From positions 2,356,001 to 2,420,000 of the forward strand of contig NZ_CP040948.1 in assembly GCF_006363955.1 (NCBI RefSeq): 64,000 nucleotides of DNA. Reading direction: 5' to 3'. Source of the DNA: Methylophilus medardicus (lineage in GTDB: Bacteria; Pseudomonadota; Gammaproteobacteria; Burkholderiales; Methylophilaceae). Below the pieces are notes generated by a model, which made no database searches, was not told the DNA's origin, and was given only the letters and a program-made list of their open reading frames with translations. Numbering within the stretch: position 1 is the stretch's first letter; the number at the start of each line of letters is the position of its first letter. The translations under genes were made by a program, and so were the position numbers. Shown here piece by piece: positions 43,666-53,062 of the stretch.

Positions 43666-44481
43666 TTACACCGAGACACTGACTTGGCCATGGCCCTCAA
43701 AGCCAAGATTATCCTGCCAGTTTACTGCAATCACATCACCGGCCTTGACCTCTTTTAAATAAAAAGTGAAGTAGGGGTTGCGTGAGATGCCGGTGCCAGT
43801 TTGCGCATCCACGATGACTTGACCGTTCAACACCACCTGCATTATCTGCATAAAATGTGCGGGCAACAGTTGGCCATCCTCGCGCTTGCCGCGGCCTGTA
43901 CGCATGGGATGCAGAATTATGATTTTTAGTTCAGTGACGTTGTTGCCCAGCGGACTCTCCACAAGCAAGCGCGCGCGCATTTTCATGCTACTAGCAAAGG
44001 GTTCATCGCGATCATCGCCGCCACAACCATCTTCAAGGACAATGACCTGGCGGCGCTGCTGTTGAAACTGCCCGTTCACTTGTTGCGAGAGCACAATCAC
44101 CTCGCCCGACTGCGCCAGCTTGATGCGCGTCACCAGTTTGGGCAACACGCGATCACCAAGGGCAAAAGTGGCAATCAACGGGGTCGGATTGGCATCTGCC
44201 AATAAGCGAAGATGGCTAAGCGCACCCGCGGCTTGCTGACTGTTAATTTCAATTTGCACCACCGCACCGTTTTCCGCTTTTTGCGGTGCTTCAATCTGCA
44301 AATCATTGGCCATCGGCACCGCTGTGGCATGTAGCGCAGCCAGCACCTGTGAGGTTTGTTTGGCCTCAAACGCTTGCGCAAACCAAGTAGCCGCCTCCAC
44401 TTTTCGCGCCAACAGCCCCAATGGCAACGCTGCTAATGCGAGACACCCTTTTAACCATGCTCTTCGTTGACTGTCTTGCAT
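43666..44481 (-). CDS. SoxYZ fusion carrier with Tat signal
   Basis: A 271-residue SoxY-SoxZ fusion. The N terminus has a twin-arginine motif (SQRRAWLKG) before a hydrophobic stretch, as in true SoxY. The carrier cysteine is Cys153 in VLEDGCGGDD, at the domain junction. The SoxZ half (~165-271) is close to canonical: HPMRTGRGKREDGQLLPAHF, NGQVIVDAQTGTGISRNPYFTF and AVNWQDNLGFEG. It should carry a sulfur or similar adduct in the periplasm. It follows bepA by 11 bases and is probably co-transcribed with it. No other sox genes are nearby. Start at ATG 44481, after AGAGG. Confidence 0.87.
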   Translation of the reverse strand: MQDSQRRAWLKGCLALAALPLGLLARKVEAATWFAQAFEAKQTSQVLAALHATAVPMANDLQIEAPQKAENGAVVQIEINSQQAAGALSHLRLLADANPTPLIATFALGDRVLPKLVTRIKLAQSGEVIVLSQQVNGQFQQQRRQVIVLEDGCGGDDRDEPFASSMKMRARLLVESPLGNNVTELKIIILHPMRTGRGKREDGQLLPAHFMQIMQVVLNGQVIVDAQTGTGISRNPYFTFYLKEVKAGDVIAVNWQDNLGFEGHGQVSVSV

Positions 44482-44492
44482 ATCGCCTCTTT

Positions 44493-46061
44493 TCAACCGT
44501 TTTTATCGTCACCTTGCTCAAGCTTGAGTTGCTGCCTAAGTGTTTTCAAACGCGCTTCTACTCTGGATTGCAGATAAAAATCACCATCTTTGGCTTTGCT
44601 GGCAATTTCAAACTGCTCAATCGCCCGCGGCAGGTCATACTTGCGCACATAACTTTCGCCCAAGGCCTGATGGCGCAACATCTGTTTACCCATCCCTTGA
44701 CAAGCCGATGCCAGCCAATCATAGAGTTTGGGATCTTCGGCAAATGTTTCAAGCTGCTGCTGGATAAAGGTCACCGCCTGTGGCCACTGCTGACTACGCA
44801 CCAATGATTCAGCTTGCCCCTGCGCCAGCATTCTATGTTTCGGGTACTGCTGCAAGCCCTGCACAAACTGCGCTTGTGCCTGTGGCACCTGACCGAGCTT
44901 GGCCAATGTGACCGCTTTTAAAGTGATCAGGTAAGGATTGGCCATGCCATGTTGCACCAGCCAATCGACCTCTGTTTGCGCATTTCTGGCCTGATTGGCG
45001 CGCAACCAGGCATAAGCCAACCCATAATGCTCGGCCAACTCGTTTTGAAACCGACCTTCATTAATATTATTTTGAAACTCCTCCACCATTTGCTGGGGGG
45101 CGCCTTGAAAAGCACGAATTTTCGCCCGCATCAGAAAAAAAGGCAGGCTGTCATTGATCTGCTTATAAGGCAGGTTTTGTACCCGATTGCCAATGTCGGC
45201 AATCCGCTCACTGGTCAACGGGTGTGTGCGCAAATAACTTGGCATGTTGCCGCCATCCGAAAAACGCGTCACCCGCTGCATGGTGGTGAAAAAGGCAGGC
45301 ATGGCACGCACGTCAAAGCCGGCATCTTGCAAAATCGTCAGACCGACGCGGTCTGCCTCGCGCTCGTGTTCACGGGTGTAATCAAGTTGTTTTTGCACCC
45401 CAGCGGCAGAAGCGGCAGTCATCGCCCCCATGCCCACTTGCGGGTTAGAGCGGGCAATCAACAACGCCAACGCGGTGGCTGCGATATTTTTAAACATATC
45501 GTACTTTTGGGAGGCCAGCATGCGCGCAAGATGATGTTGCGTCACATGTCCGATTTCATGGCCCAACACACTGGCCAACTCGGACTCATTATTGGCCGCC
45601 ATAAATAAGCCCGTGTGTACGCCAATCACACCACCTGGCATCGCAAATGCGTTGATGGACTTATCTTGCACTACAAAAAAATAAAACTTTTGTTGCCGAT
45701 CAGGACTGCTTTCTCCTAGCTTAGTCCCCAAGGCCTGCAAATAATCTGTGACTTCCGCATCATCGAGCACCTCTTCACTGGTGGCCACCTGTTTAAGAAT
45801 CTGATGTGCAATTTTTTCTTCATCACGCAGTGACAAGACGGTTTGAGAAGCGTCTCCCAGCTCAGGCAGTTGATTCGAAGAGTCTGGCGGTAACGTCAGG
45901 TCGAGACTATCTGGCTCGTAAGGTTTGCCAGAAAACACGCCAGTGGCGTTATTCGCCAGGCCTGTCAATGCAGGCGCCAACAATAAGCCACACAGCAACA
46001 CACTTCGCACGATGCGCTGTGTTGTCTGACGGCTAGTAAGTTGAGCGTGTTTTAAAACCAT
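44493..46061 (-). CDS. bepA: Periplasmic M48 metalloprotease, BepA/YfgC type
   Basis: A 522-residue outer-membrane-assembly protease and chaperone. After a signal peptide (~1-36) comes the zinc protease domain with HEIGH (168-172), preceded by GVIGVHTGLF and followed by the third-ligand region HEREADRVG. The C-terminal half is helical TPR-like (AYAWLRANQARNAQTEVDWLV, GQVPQAQAQFVQGLQQYP), as in BepA. It helps LptD and other barrel proteins mature or degrades them. Upstream partner of the Tat-type SoxYZ gene; divergent from moaC. Confidence 0.92.
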   Translation of the reverse strand: MVLKHAQLTSRQTTQRIVRSVLLCGLLLAPALTGLANNATGVFSGKPYEPDSLDLTLPPDSSNQLPELGDASQTVLSLRDEEKIAHQILKQVATSEEVLDDAEVTDYLQALGTKLGESSPDRQQKFYFFVVQDKSINAFAMPGGVIGVHTGLFMAANNESELASVLGHEIGHVTQHHLARMLASQKYDMFKNIAATALALLIARSNPQVGMGAMTAASAAGVQKQLDYTREHEREADRVGLTILQDAGFDVRAMPAFFTTMQRVTRFSDGGNMPSYLRTHPLTSERIADIGNRVQNLPYKQINDSLPFFLMRAKIRAFQGAPQQMVEEFQNNINEGRFQNELAEHYGLAYAWLRANQARNAQTEVDWLVQHGMANPYLITLKAVTLAKLGQVPQAQAQFVQGLQQYPKHRMLAQGQAESLVRSQQWPQAVTFIQQQLETFAEDPKLYDWLASACQGMGKQMLRHQALGESYVRKYDLPRAIEQFEIASKAKDGDFYLQSRVEARLKTLRQQLKLEQGDDKNG

Positions 46062-46173
46062 GAATACCTGTGTTTAAAATGTGGGTGCGTATGCTGAGCC
46101 TGTCACCACGACTCAAACTTGTTATGATAACGACTTCATCGCTTGAGTTCATCCTTTTTCACGTTGGCACACC

Positions 46174-46665
46174 ATGACAAAACCCACTGACGGACTGACC
46201 CATTTCAATGCACAAGGCCACGCCCATATGGTTGATGTCGGTGACAAACCGCACACCAAACGCATCGCCGTCGCGCAAGGCCGTATCGAGATGCAAGCCA
46301 GCACCTTGCAAACCATCTTGCAAGGCCATGCAAAAAAGGGGGATGTGTTAGGGATTGCGCGCATTGCAGCCATTCAGGCCAGCAAAAAAACCAGCGATTT
46401 AATTCCGCTTTGCCATCCACTGAGCTTAAGCCGTGTTGATGTCAGTTTTATGGCGGACGAGCATCAACACAGCATTACCTGCCGCGTGCAGTGCGAAACG
46501 ACCGGCCAAACCGGCGTCGAAATGGAAGCATTGACCGCGGTGCAGGTTGGCCTACTGACCATTTATGACATGTGCAAAGCCATTGACAGAGGCATGACCA
46601 TGTCGGCCATCAGATTACTGGAGAAACACGGTGGCAAGAGCGGCGATTGGGTTGCCAGCGATTAG
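46174..46665 (+). CDS. moaC: Cyclic pyranopterin monophosphate synthase MoaC
   Basis: A 163-residue enzyme of molybdenum-cofactor synthesis that converts the MoaA product to cPMP. Conserved blocks are [58 protein letters not shown] and [12 protein letters not shown], which contain the catalytic Lys and Asp. Other moa genes are not in the window. No clear ribosome binding site. Convergent with the ThiO-like gene. Confidence 0.97.
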   Translation: MTKPTDGLTHFNAQGHAHMVDVGDKPHTKRIAVAQGRIEMQASTLQTILQGHAKKGDVLGIARIAAIQASKKTSDLIPLCHPLSLSRVDVSFMADEHQHSITCRVQCETTGQTGVEMEALTAVQVGLLTIYDMCKAIDRGMTMSAIRLLEKHGGKSGDWVASD

Positions 46666-46687
46666 CGAGCAGAAGACACTATTCAAA

Positions 46688-47698
46688 CTAAGCCAGCAGC
46701 GCTGCGATCTGACGTGCACATTCGGGCGCCATGGTGACACCGTAACGAAAATGCCCCGTATTCAAGTATAAATTCTCAATCTGAGGATGTTGCCCGATGG
46801 TCGGAATATTATGCGGAGTGCCCGGACGTAATCCGCTCCAATGCTGAATAATGGGCTGTCCGCGCAAAGCCGGTAGCATGGCTTCTGCCTTTTGCAACAT
46901 TTCAAGCCGCATGCTTTCGGTGACCCCGCTATCAAATCCCACATCTTCTAAGCTACTGCCTGCGAGCAAATGCCCATCTCGCCGTTGCAACATATAAAAG
47001 CCCTCGCGGTAGAGTATGTGTGGCACCAAGCCGGGCGGCATTTGATAGAGCAGCATTTGTCCACGCATCGGCTTCACATCCAGCTGGAGTGCGGTGTGTT
47101 TTAATAGCTCAAAGCTCCAGGCCCCAGAGGTGACGACAAACACATCGGCCACCAAGGTGTCGCCGGTGGTGGTAGGCCAACCTTGAATAGCAGCTTGACC
47201 TTGTTGCAAAGGCATCAACTGCGTTTGCTCACGGAGGGTGACGCCATGCTTGATCAGCCATGCCTTCAGCGCTTGCAATAAACGCGGGTTGCGAATTTGC
47301 AGTACCTCTGGGATCAACAACGCATCCCCCTCTACCTCATAAGCTAGGTCAAAACGCTGGCACCAGTCTTTGGCACGCTCAAGATCATATGGCGGCTGAA
47401 TGCGCATACCGCTACGCGTGCATTCGGGATCAATGCCAGTGTCGTCGAACAAGGCTGCGCTCACCGCCGGATACGCGCGCGCGCCAGCTAGGGCCAAGCT
47501 ATTGACGACATCCTGATAAAACCAAGGCAACAAAGGAAACGCAATGCCCGCGCCTGCCCAAGAGGATTCTCCAGAGGTTTGTGCCGCGATCACATTGCGC
47601 TCGACCACCGTGACGGCATGACCTTGTTGACGCAACTGCATGGCAGTGAGACATCCAACAATGCCACCGCCCACTACCACGACTGAACTGTTAGCCAT
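46688..47698 (-). CDS. FAD-dependent amino acid oxidase, ThiO (glycine oxidase)-like
   Basis: A 336-residue DAO-family flavoenzyme. It has the N-terminal FAD site VVVVGGGIVGCLTAMQLRQQG, the GESSWAGAGIAFPLLPW motif, and C-terminal HWSGLRPGTPHNIPTIG and NTGHFRYGVTMAPECARQIA. The last motifs are typical of ThiO, which oxidises glycine to dehydroglycine for thiazole synthesis. Without neighbouring thi genes a general D-amino-acid oxidase remains possible. Confidence 0.85.
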   Translation of the reverse strand: MANSSVVVVGGGIVGCLTAMQLRQQGHAVTVVERNVIAAQTSGESSWAGAGIAFPLLPWFYQDVVNSLALAGARAYPAVSAALFDDTGIDPECTRSGMRIQPPYDLERAKDWCQRFDLAYEVEGDALLIPEVLQIRNPRLLQALKAWLIKHGVTLREQTQLMPLQQGQAAIQGWPTTTGDTLVADVFVVTSGAWSFELLKHTALQLDVKPMRGQMLLYQMPPGLVPHILYREGFYMLQRRDGHLLAGSSLEDVGFDSGVTESMRLEMLQKAEAMLPALRGQPIIQHWSGLRPGTPHNIPTIGQHPQIENLYLNTGHFRYGVTMAPECARQIAALLA

Positions 47699-47774
47699 AA
47701 AGCATTTTCTGTTTAAGGTGCAATGCCCGACTGCATAGCGCTTAAAGCAGTCAGGGCGTGAGAGATGTATTGTG

Positions 47775-49751
47775 TTACGGTTTGCGCCCAGAAATCAAAT
47801 AGACTTCCATCGCAATCAAGGCGGCATTACTGCCCAGCAAGACCAGGATATCGCCCTCACCCAACATAATGTCATCGCGCGGGGCAATCGGCTCCGGCAT
47901 ATTAGGGCGGCGTAATTGCTTAACTTCGACGGCAAAATCGCCGAACGGAATGTGGTCGATTCGCAAACCATGTGCATAAAAGTTTTTATACACTTCCACC
48001 GAGTGCAATTGCGGCAAGGAGGCGGTGGCCGTATCAGCATCGCTGACGCCGCGGAAATAGCCTTTAAACATTTTGTAACGCTCTTCACGGAACAAACGAA
48101 TCCGTTTCACTACCCGGTTCAACGGCACACCCAAAGTCACCAGCGCATGCGAGGCTAACATTAAACTGCCCTCTAAGATTTCAGGCACCACTTCGGCGGC
48201 GCCGGCATCCCGCAGTGCATCCATGTCACTGTCATCATGGGTACGCACAATCACTGGTAGGTTAGGGTGCCGCTCTTTAATCACATGCAACACCTTCATG
48301 GTGCCACGTATTTCGGCATAACTGATGATGACCGCCTTGGCTCTGGTCAACCCTGCGGCCTCAAGGACTGAGCGTCTACCGGCATCGCCGTAAATCACGT
48401 TTTCACCGGCGGAAGCAGCTTCTTGCACGCGACTGGCATCCATATCTAACGCCACATAAGGAATATTTTCTTCACGCAAAAAACGGCCCAGATACTGCCC
48501 GCTGCGGCCGTAACCGCAAATGATGACATGGCCGCGCAGGTCCTGACTCAGCTCTTGTATGCTATCCACCACCTTGATGCTGTTACGGCTATAACTTTTC
48601 ACCAGCGCACGCGCAATGCGGCCGTTATATTGAATAATAAACGGCGCAACCAACATCGAGAGGACCGCCACCGATAACACCAGTTGCAAGGCTTCGCCAT
48701 CAATCAGTTTTGTTTGCAAACCGAGCGCCAACACCACAAAACTAAACTCCCCGGCTTGCCCCAAAATGATGCCGGTGCGTACGCCCACGCCCATTTCAAA
48801 ACCATAGAATTTGGTTAGCATAGCAATCAAACCAATTTTGAACACCAGAAAAAGCATCAACAAAAAGGCGATCAGCACGATGTGTTCCACCAGTACGGAG
48901 ACGTCTAACAACATGCCAACACTGATAAAAAACAACCCGAGCAAAATATCGCGGAAAGGCGCAATGTCGGATTCGACTTGGTAACGGTATTTGGTTTCTG
49001 AAATCAACATCCCCGCCACGAAAGCACCCAACGCGTACGAGAGACCGACAAAATTAGTGGCTGCCGCCATCAACAAGGTCACCATCAATACGTTTAATAC
49101 AAACAGCTCGCGCGAACGCTGTTTAGCGACCAACTCAAACCAGAAGTTAAGCATATTTTTACCGAACTTGAACAGTAAAAACAACAAAATTGAAGATTTA
49201 AACAGCGTCAGGCCCAGTACATCCAGCCAATTATCGCTGTGCGATCCTAGGGTCTGAATTAATACCAAAATGGGGATCACAGCCAAGTCTTGAAATAGCA
49301 GCACGCCAATACTGAGACGGCCGTGCCTGGAGTTTAAATCCACCCGCTCCATCAGAATTTTGGAGACGATGGCGGTTGAGGACATGGTGATTGCAGCACC
49401 AATAATAAATGCAGAAGTCAGGCTGAGGCCTGCCAACTTACCCAAAATCAGGCTGGCTAACAGCGTGAGGACGACTTGACCACCACCCAATCCGAACAGG
49501 GTTTTACGCATGGCATAAAGCTTGGGTAGGCTAAACTCTAGACCGATACTAAACATGAGAAACACGATGCCAAACTCAGCCACTTGTCGGCCGGTTTCTT
49601 CGTCTTCGAGTAGGCCAAGTGCGTGCGGGCCGAGCACAATCCCAATCATGAAATAAGCCAACATCGCTGGCAAACCCAAGATACGGAACAAGCCAACGGC
49701 AAAGACCGAGCTGGTTAACAGAAGTAATAAATGGATCAGGGAATCAAACAT
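47775..49751 (-). CDS. Monovalent cation:proton antiporter, KefB/KefC type
   Basis: A 658-residue CPA2 transporter. The membrane part (~1-385, about 12 helices) includes FGIVFLMFSIGLEFSLPKL and GAFVAGMLISETKYRYQVE. A cytoplasmic TrkA-N domain follows (HVIICGYGRSGQYLGRFL, VIYGDAGRRSVLEAAGL), then TrkA-C (~570-650, VEVKQLRRPNMPEPIAPRDD, GEGDILVLLGS). Kef proteins release K+ in exchange for H+ on electrophile stress and bind glutathione adducts. In a methylotroph, formaldehyde or methylglyoxal is a plausible trigger (inference). Confidence 0.92.
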   Translation of the reverse strand: MFDSLIHLLLLLTSSVFAVGLFRILGLPAMLAYFMIGIVLGPHALGLLEDEETGRQVAEFGIVFLMFSIGLEFSLPKLYAMRKTLFGLGGGQVVLTLLASLILGKLAGLSLTSAFIIGAAITMSSTAIVSKILMERVDLNSRHGRLSIGVLLFQDLAVIPILVLIQTLGSHSDNWLDVLGLTLFKSSILLFLLFKFGKNMLNFWFELVAKQRSRELFVLNVLMVTLLMAAATNFVGLSYALGAFVAGMLISETKYRYQVESDIAPFRDILLGLFFISVGMLLDVSVLVEHIVLIAFLLMLFLVFKIGLIAMLTKFYGFEMGVGVRTGIILGQAGEFSFVVLALGLQTKLIDGEALQLVLSVAVLSMLVAPFIIQYNGRIARALVKSYSRNSIKVVDSIQELSQDLRGHVIICGYGRSGQYLGRFLREENIPYVALDMDASRVQEAASAGENVIYGDAGRRSVLEAAGLTRAKAVIISYAEIRGTMKVLHVIKERHPNLPVIVRTHDDSDMDALRDAGAAEVVPEILEGSLMLASHALVTLGVPLNRVVKRIRLFREERYKMFKGYFRGVSDADTATASLPQLHSVEVYKNFYAHGLRIDHIPFGDFAVEVKQLRRPNMPEPIAPRDDIMLGEGDILVLLGSNAALIAMEVYLISGRKP

Positions 49752-49963
49752 GCAAAAATTCTAAAACATTAAGGTCAACCTTGGCTGATGCATATCAACC
49801 GGTAAACAATTTATAAGGACGAATCGTAGCGAGATAGGCTAAAACGACGGCGTTTTAACATAAACCATCCTGCCACAAAACTCTATTTTATGCAAAAAAT
49901 GTGCCTGAAAATAAAAAATCGGTAAAAAAAGGGAGGATTCGCTTTCTTGGCATGGGCGTCACT

Positions 49964-49980
49964 TGCTATACTAACTCGCC
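49964..49980 (+). promoter_or_regulatory. Extended -10 promoter abutting the kdsD start codon
   Basis: TGCTATACT (TGn plus -10 TATACT at 49967-49972). The transcript would start at about 49979-49981, that is at the kdsD ATG. No Shine-Dalgarno sequence is present, consistent with a leaderless mRNA. Confidence 0.5.
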
Positions 49981-50982
49981 ATGAACACAGCAAAATCAGG
50001 TGTCCACCTAGTGAAAAATCCAGACATTGTGTCGCGTGCGCGAGGCATATTGTTGCATGAGGCAGATGAAATACGCCAACTGGCCGACCGTATCGGCAAT
50101 GCGTTCGAAGCTGCCGTGCGCATGATCCTTGAGTGCCGTGGCCGCGTCGTGGTCACTGGCATGGGTAAGTCCGGCCACATTGGTGGCAAAATCGCAGCCA
50201 CATTAGCCAGCACCGGCACCCCAGCATTTTTCATGCATCCGGCTGAAGCCAGCCACGGCGACCTCGGCATGATCACAGCAGAAGACGTCGTCATTGCGCT
50301 GTCTAACTCTGGCGAAAGTGATGAAATCATCAATATTTTACCCGCCATTCGCCGTATCGGTGCGCGCGTGTTGAGTATTACCGGTCGTGAAGATTCAACG
50401 CTGTCGCGCGAGTCAGAGGTGCACTTGAGCGCAGCGGTGAGCCATGAGGCTTGTCCGTTGGGCCTCGCCCCCACTGCCAGTACCACCGCAGCGCTTGCGC
50501 TAGGAGATGCCTTAGCATTGTGTGTGCTGGATTCGCGTGAATTTACCGCCGAAGACTTTGCACGCTCCCATCCCGGTGGCAATCTTGGCAGACGCTTGCT
50601 GGTGCGCGTCAAAGATGTCATGCGCACCGGAGAAGCTGTTCCGAGTATCCATGAACAAGCGACGATTCAAGAAGCCATCGCGCAAATTTCCAGCAAAGGC
50701 ATGGGTTTTACTGCGATTATCGATCATGGGCAACGGCCGGTGGGCATCTTCACCGATGGCGATTTAAGGCGCCTGTTTATGCAGGGCAACACACATGCGC
50801 AAACACCTATTCATACGGTGATGAATCATCAACCTCGCTTATTAAACACGCAACAAATGGCCGTTGAAGCAGTCAACATGATGGAGCAGTACAAGATCAA
50901 TGGATTCATGGCAGTGAATGATCAACAGCAACTGGTAGGCGCCTTTAATATGCACGACTTACTCAAGGCAAAAGTCGTTTAG
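49981..50982 (+). CDS. kdsD: Arabinose-5-phosphate isomerase KdsD
   Basis: A 333-residue enzyme converting ribulose-5-phosphate to arabinose-5-phosphate for KDO. The SIS domain (~30-190) has VVVTGMGKSGHIGGKIAATLASTG and SHPGGNLGRRLL with active-site residues; two CBS domains (~205-330) follow. First gene of the KDO/LPS-export cluster kdsD-lptCAB-rpoN. The next gene is lptC after 26 bases; the phosphatase gene kdsC, usual in between, is absent. Confidence 0.96.
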   Translation: MNTAKSGVHLVKNPDIVSRARGILLHEADEIRQLADRIGNAFEAAVRMILECRGRVVVTGMGKSGHIGGKIAATLASTGTPAFFMHPAEASHGDLGMITAEDVVIALSNSGESDEIINILPAIRRIGARVLSITGREDSTLSRESEVHLSAAVSHEACPLGLAPTASTTAALALGDALALCVLDSREFTAEDFARSHPGGNLGRRLLVRVKDVMRTGEAVPSIHEQATIQEAIAQISSKGMGFTAIIDHGQRPVGIFTDGDLRRLFMQGNTHAQTPIHTVMNHQPRLLNTQQMAVEAVNMMEQYKINGFMAVNDQQQLVGAFNMHDLLKAKVV

Positions 50983-51008
50983 GTAAGTAGGCGTCGCGGA
51001 AATCCCCC

Positions 51009-51626
51009 ATGCTAAAACATCCCATTTTGTTACCGATTGCACTAATGCTATTTTTAGCATTGCTGACGTTCTGGATTAACCAGACCGTGCAGGAGCAAGG
51101 GCTGAGTCTGAGCCGCCTAAGTCGGCACGACCCTGATTACATGCTTTACAATTTTGTTAGCACGCGTACAGATGCCAGTGGCAATACCAAATATGTGCTG
51201 GCTGCGGCAGAAATGCGCCATTTTCCTGATAACGAACACACGGAGTTACAACGCCCACGTTTTACGCAGTTTGGTCAAGACAAGCCCTACACCCAAATTT
51301 ACGGCCAACAGGGCACCGTCTCGGCCAATGGTAAAATGGTGGAGTTTATCAAACAAGTCAAAGTCGTTCGCCAAGCCACCGCGGACAAAGGTGAAATGCA
51401 GTTACAAACGGAGCGCTTGACGCTGGAGCCTGATATTGATGTCGCACATACGGACTTGCCGGTGACTATCCGCCAGCAACCGGCCACAGTGATTACGGGC
51501 ATAGGCATGCGCTTTGATAACAAAGCGGGCACCATGCAATTGTTTAATCGGGTACACGTTCATTACGAGCGTGCCCCTGTGAGCCCGGCATCGCCTGCTA
51601 AAACAGGCAAATACAAAGGTCGTTGA
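51009..51626 (+). CDS. lptC: LPS export protein LptC
   Basis: A 205-residue bitopic inner-membrane protein with a single N-terminal helix (HPILLPIALMLFLALLTFWI) and a periplasmic beta-jellyroll (YMLYNFVSTRTDASGNTKYVL, ELQRPRFTQF, VSANGKMVEFIKQVKVVR, GTMQLFNRVHVHYE). It receives LPS from LptBFG and passes it to LptA. The family is poorly conserved, but fold pattern and location are clear. Reads on to lptA after 15 bases. Confidence 0.93.
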   Translation: MLKHPILLPIALMLFLALLTFWINQTVQEQGLSLSRLSRHDPDYMLYNFVSTRTDASGNTKYVLAAAEMRHFPDNEHTELQRPRFTQFGQDKPYTQIYGQQGTVSANGKMVEFIKQVKVVRQATADKGEMQLQTERLTLEPDIDVAHTDLPVTIRQQPATVITGIGMRFDNKAGTMQLFNRVHVHYERAPVSPASPAKTGKYKGR

Positions 51627-51641
51627 TTCTGGAGAAATGAG

Positions 51642-52298
51642 TTGAACACGCAAAAGCCATTATTTTATGCCACCTGTTTGACCCTTTGGGCGCTATTACA
51701 GTGGTCAACCAGCGTGCTGGCCGAAGAGGCTGACCGTGATCAACCCATCGAGCTCGAGGCGGACACCGTCACCGTCAACGATGCCAAAAAAATCAGCATT
51801 TATACTGGCAACGTCATCCTCAATCAGGGCACCTTACAAATCAAGGCTGACAAAATGATTGTGCGTGAAGACCAAGATGGCTTTCAACACAGCACTTGCA
51901 CCGGCAACCCAACGACCTTCAAACAAAAACGCACTGGCAAAAACGAGTGGATGCAAGGCAGCGGTCAGCGCATTGAATACAATGCGCGCATGGACAAGGT
52001 ACAACTGTATACCAATGCTTGGGTCAAGCGTGGTGAGGACATCGTCACCGGTGACTACATCAGTTATGACGCCAACGCAGAGTACGCCGAAGTCATCGGC
52101 GGCACCAAGGCCAATCCGAACGGCACCGCCGGCAGCCGCGTCAAAGCGACCATTCAACCAAAAAATAAAACCACACCGCCAGTGATCGACAATAAGCCGA
52201 CCAGCCAGCAGGGGCTGCGCATGAATCGTTCATTGCAACTCAACCTAGCGCCGGTGCCGAATGACAGCCCGAGTGAGCCTGCGAAAGCACAACCATAA
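51642..52298 (+). CDS. lptA: LPS transport periplasmic protein LptA
   Basis: A 218-residue periplasmic bridge protein. The signal peptide (~1-27, ending SVLAEEA) is followed by the OstA/LptA domain: [38 protein letters not shown], then TTFKQKR, AYNARMD-like [13 protein letters not shown] and [18 protein letters not shown]. The C terminus carries a polar extension (~170-218). The start codon is TTG at 51642, after GGAG; the only nearby ATG (51637) is followed at once by a stop codon overlapping the TTG. Confidence 0.95.
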   Translation: MNTQKPLFYATCLTLWALLQWSTSVLAEEADRDQPIELEADTVTVNDAKKISIYTGNVILNQGTLQIKADKMIVREDQDGFQHSTCTGNPTTFKQKRTGKNEWMQGSGQRIEYNARMDKVQLYTNAWVKRGEDIVTGDYISYDANAEYAEVIGGTKANPNGTAGSRVKATIQPKNKTTPPVIDNKPTSQQGLRMNRSLQLNLAPVPNDSPSEPAKAQP

Positions 52299-52309
52299 AG
52301 ACCGGCCTT

Positions 52310-53056
52310 ATGCAGACAACCGTTTCCTCAGACCATAATCAACTGCTAGTGAGTCACCTGAAAAAAACCTATCAGGGACGCACCGTGGTTAAAAACACCA
52401 CCCTAGAGTTGCGTAGTGGCGAAGTGATTGGGCTCCTAGGGCCGAATGGCGCGGGTAAAACCACCAGTTTTTATATGATTGTTGGCCTGGTAGCACTTGA
52501 TGACGGCACGATCACGCTCAATGGTGCAGATGTCAGTCATGCCCCGATGCATGAGCGCGCGCGCATGGGCTTAGCCTATCTGCCGCAAGAAGCGTCGATC
52601 TTTCGCAAGATGACGGTGACGGATAACATTTTATCGATTCTCGAAACACGCCCGCATACCGCGGAACAACGCGAAGCGCGTCTGGAGTCCTTACTAGATC
52701 AGTTACACATCCAGCACATTCGCAATAGTCAGGCAGTGAGTCTGTCGGGCGGTGAACGCCGTCGGGTAGAAATTGCACGCTGCTTGGCCACTGACCCAAA
52801 GTTTATTCTGCTAGACGAACCTTTTGCCGGTATCGATCCGATTGCGGTGATTGAGATTCAAAAAATTATTCGTTACCTAAGTAGCCAGAATATCGGTATA
52901 TTGATTACAGACCACAACGTGCGTGAAACCTTGGATATTTGTGACCGCGCCTACATCGTGAATGAAGGCGCGGTGTTTGCCGCCGGCACCCCGGACGAAA
53001 TTATTCAAAATGAAGGCGTGCGTGAAGTGTATCTGGGCAAGAACTTTAGGCTGTAA
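52310..53056 (+). CDS. lptB: LPS export ABC transporter ATPase LptB
   Basis: A 248-residue ABC ATPase of the LptB2FGC exporter. Walker [10 protein letters not shown] (~43), the signature [13 protein letters not shown], Walker [14 protein letters not shown] and the switch His in [10 protein letters not shown] are all present. The LptB-specific [13 protein letters not shown]-loop region is intact. It follows lptA by 11 bases and precedes rpoN by six. Confidence 0.98.
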   Translation: MQTTVSSDHNQLLVSHLKKTYQGRTVVKNTTLELRSGEVIGLLGPNGAGKTTSFYMIVGLVALDDGTITLNGADVSHAPMHERARMGLAYLPQEASIFRKMTVTDNILSILETRPHTAEQREARLESLLDQLHIQHIRNSQAVSLSGGERRRVEIARCLATDPKFILLDEPFAGIDPIAVIEIQKIIRYLSSQNIGILITDHNVRETLDICDRAYIVNEGAVFAAGTPDEIIQNEGVREVYLGKNFRL

Positions 53057-53062
53057 GTAGTT

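Noticed and set aside
46062-46173. Possible molybdenum-cofactor riboswitch before moaC
   Set aside because: The region has only a weak ACTCAA / TTGAGT pairing and is too short and unlike the known motif.
49971-50627. Long reverse-strand frame of 218 codons opposite kdsD
   Set aside because: Ser/Arg-rich antisense shadow of a conserved gene; no binding site or family resemblance.
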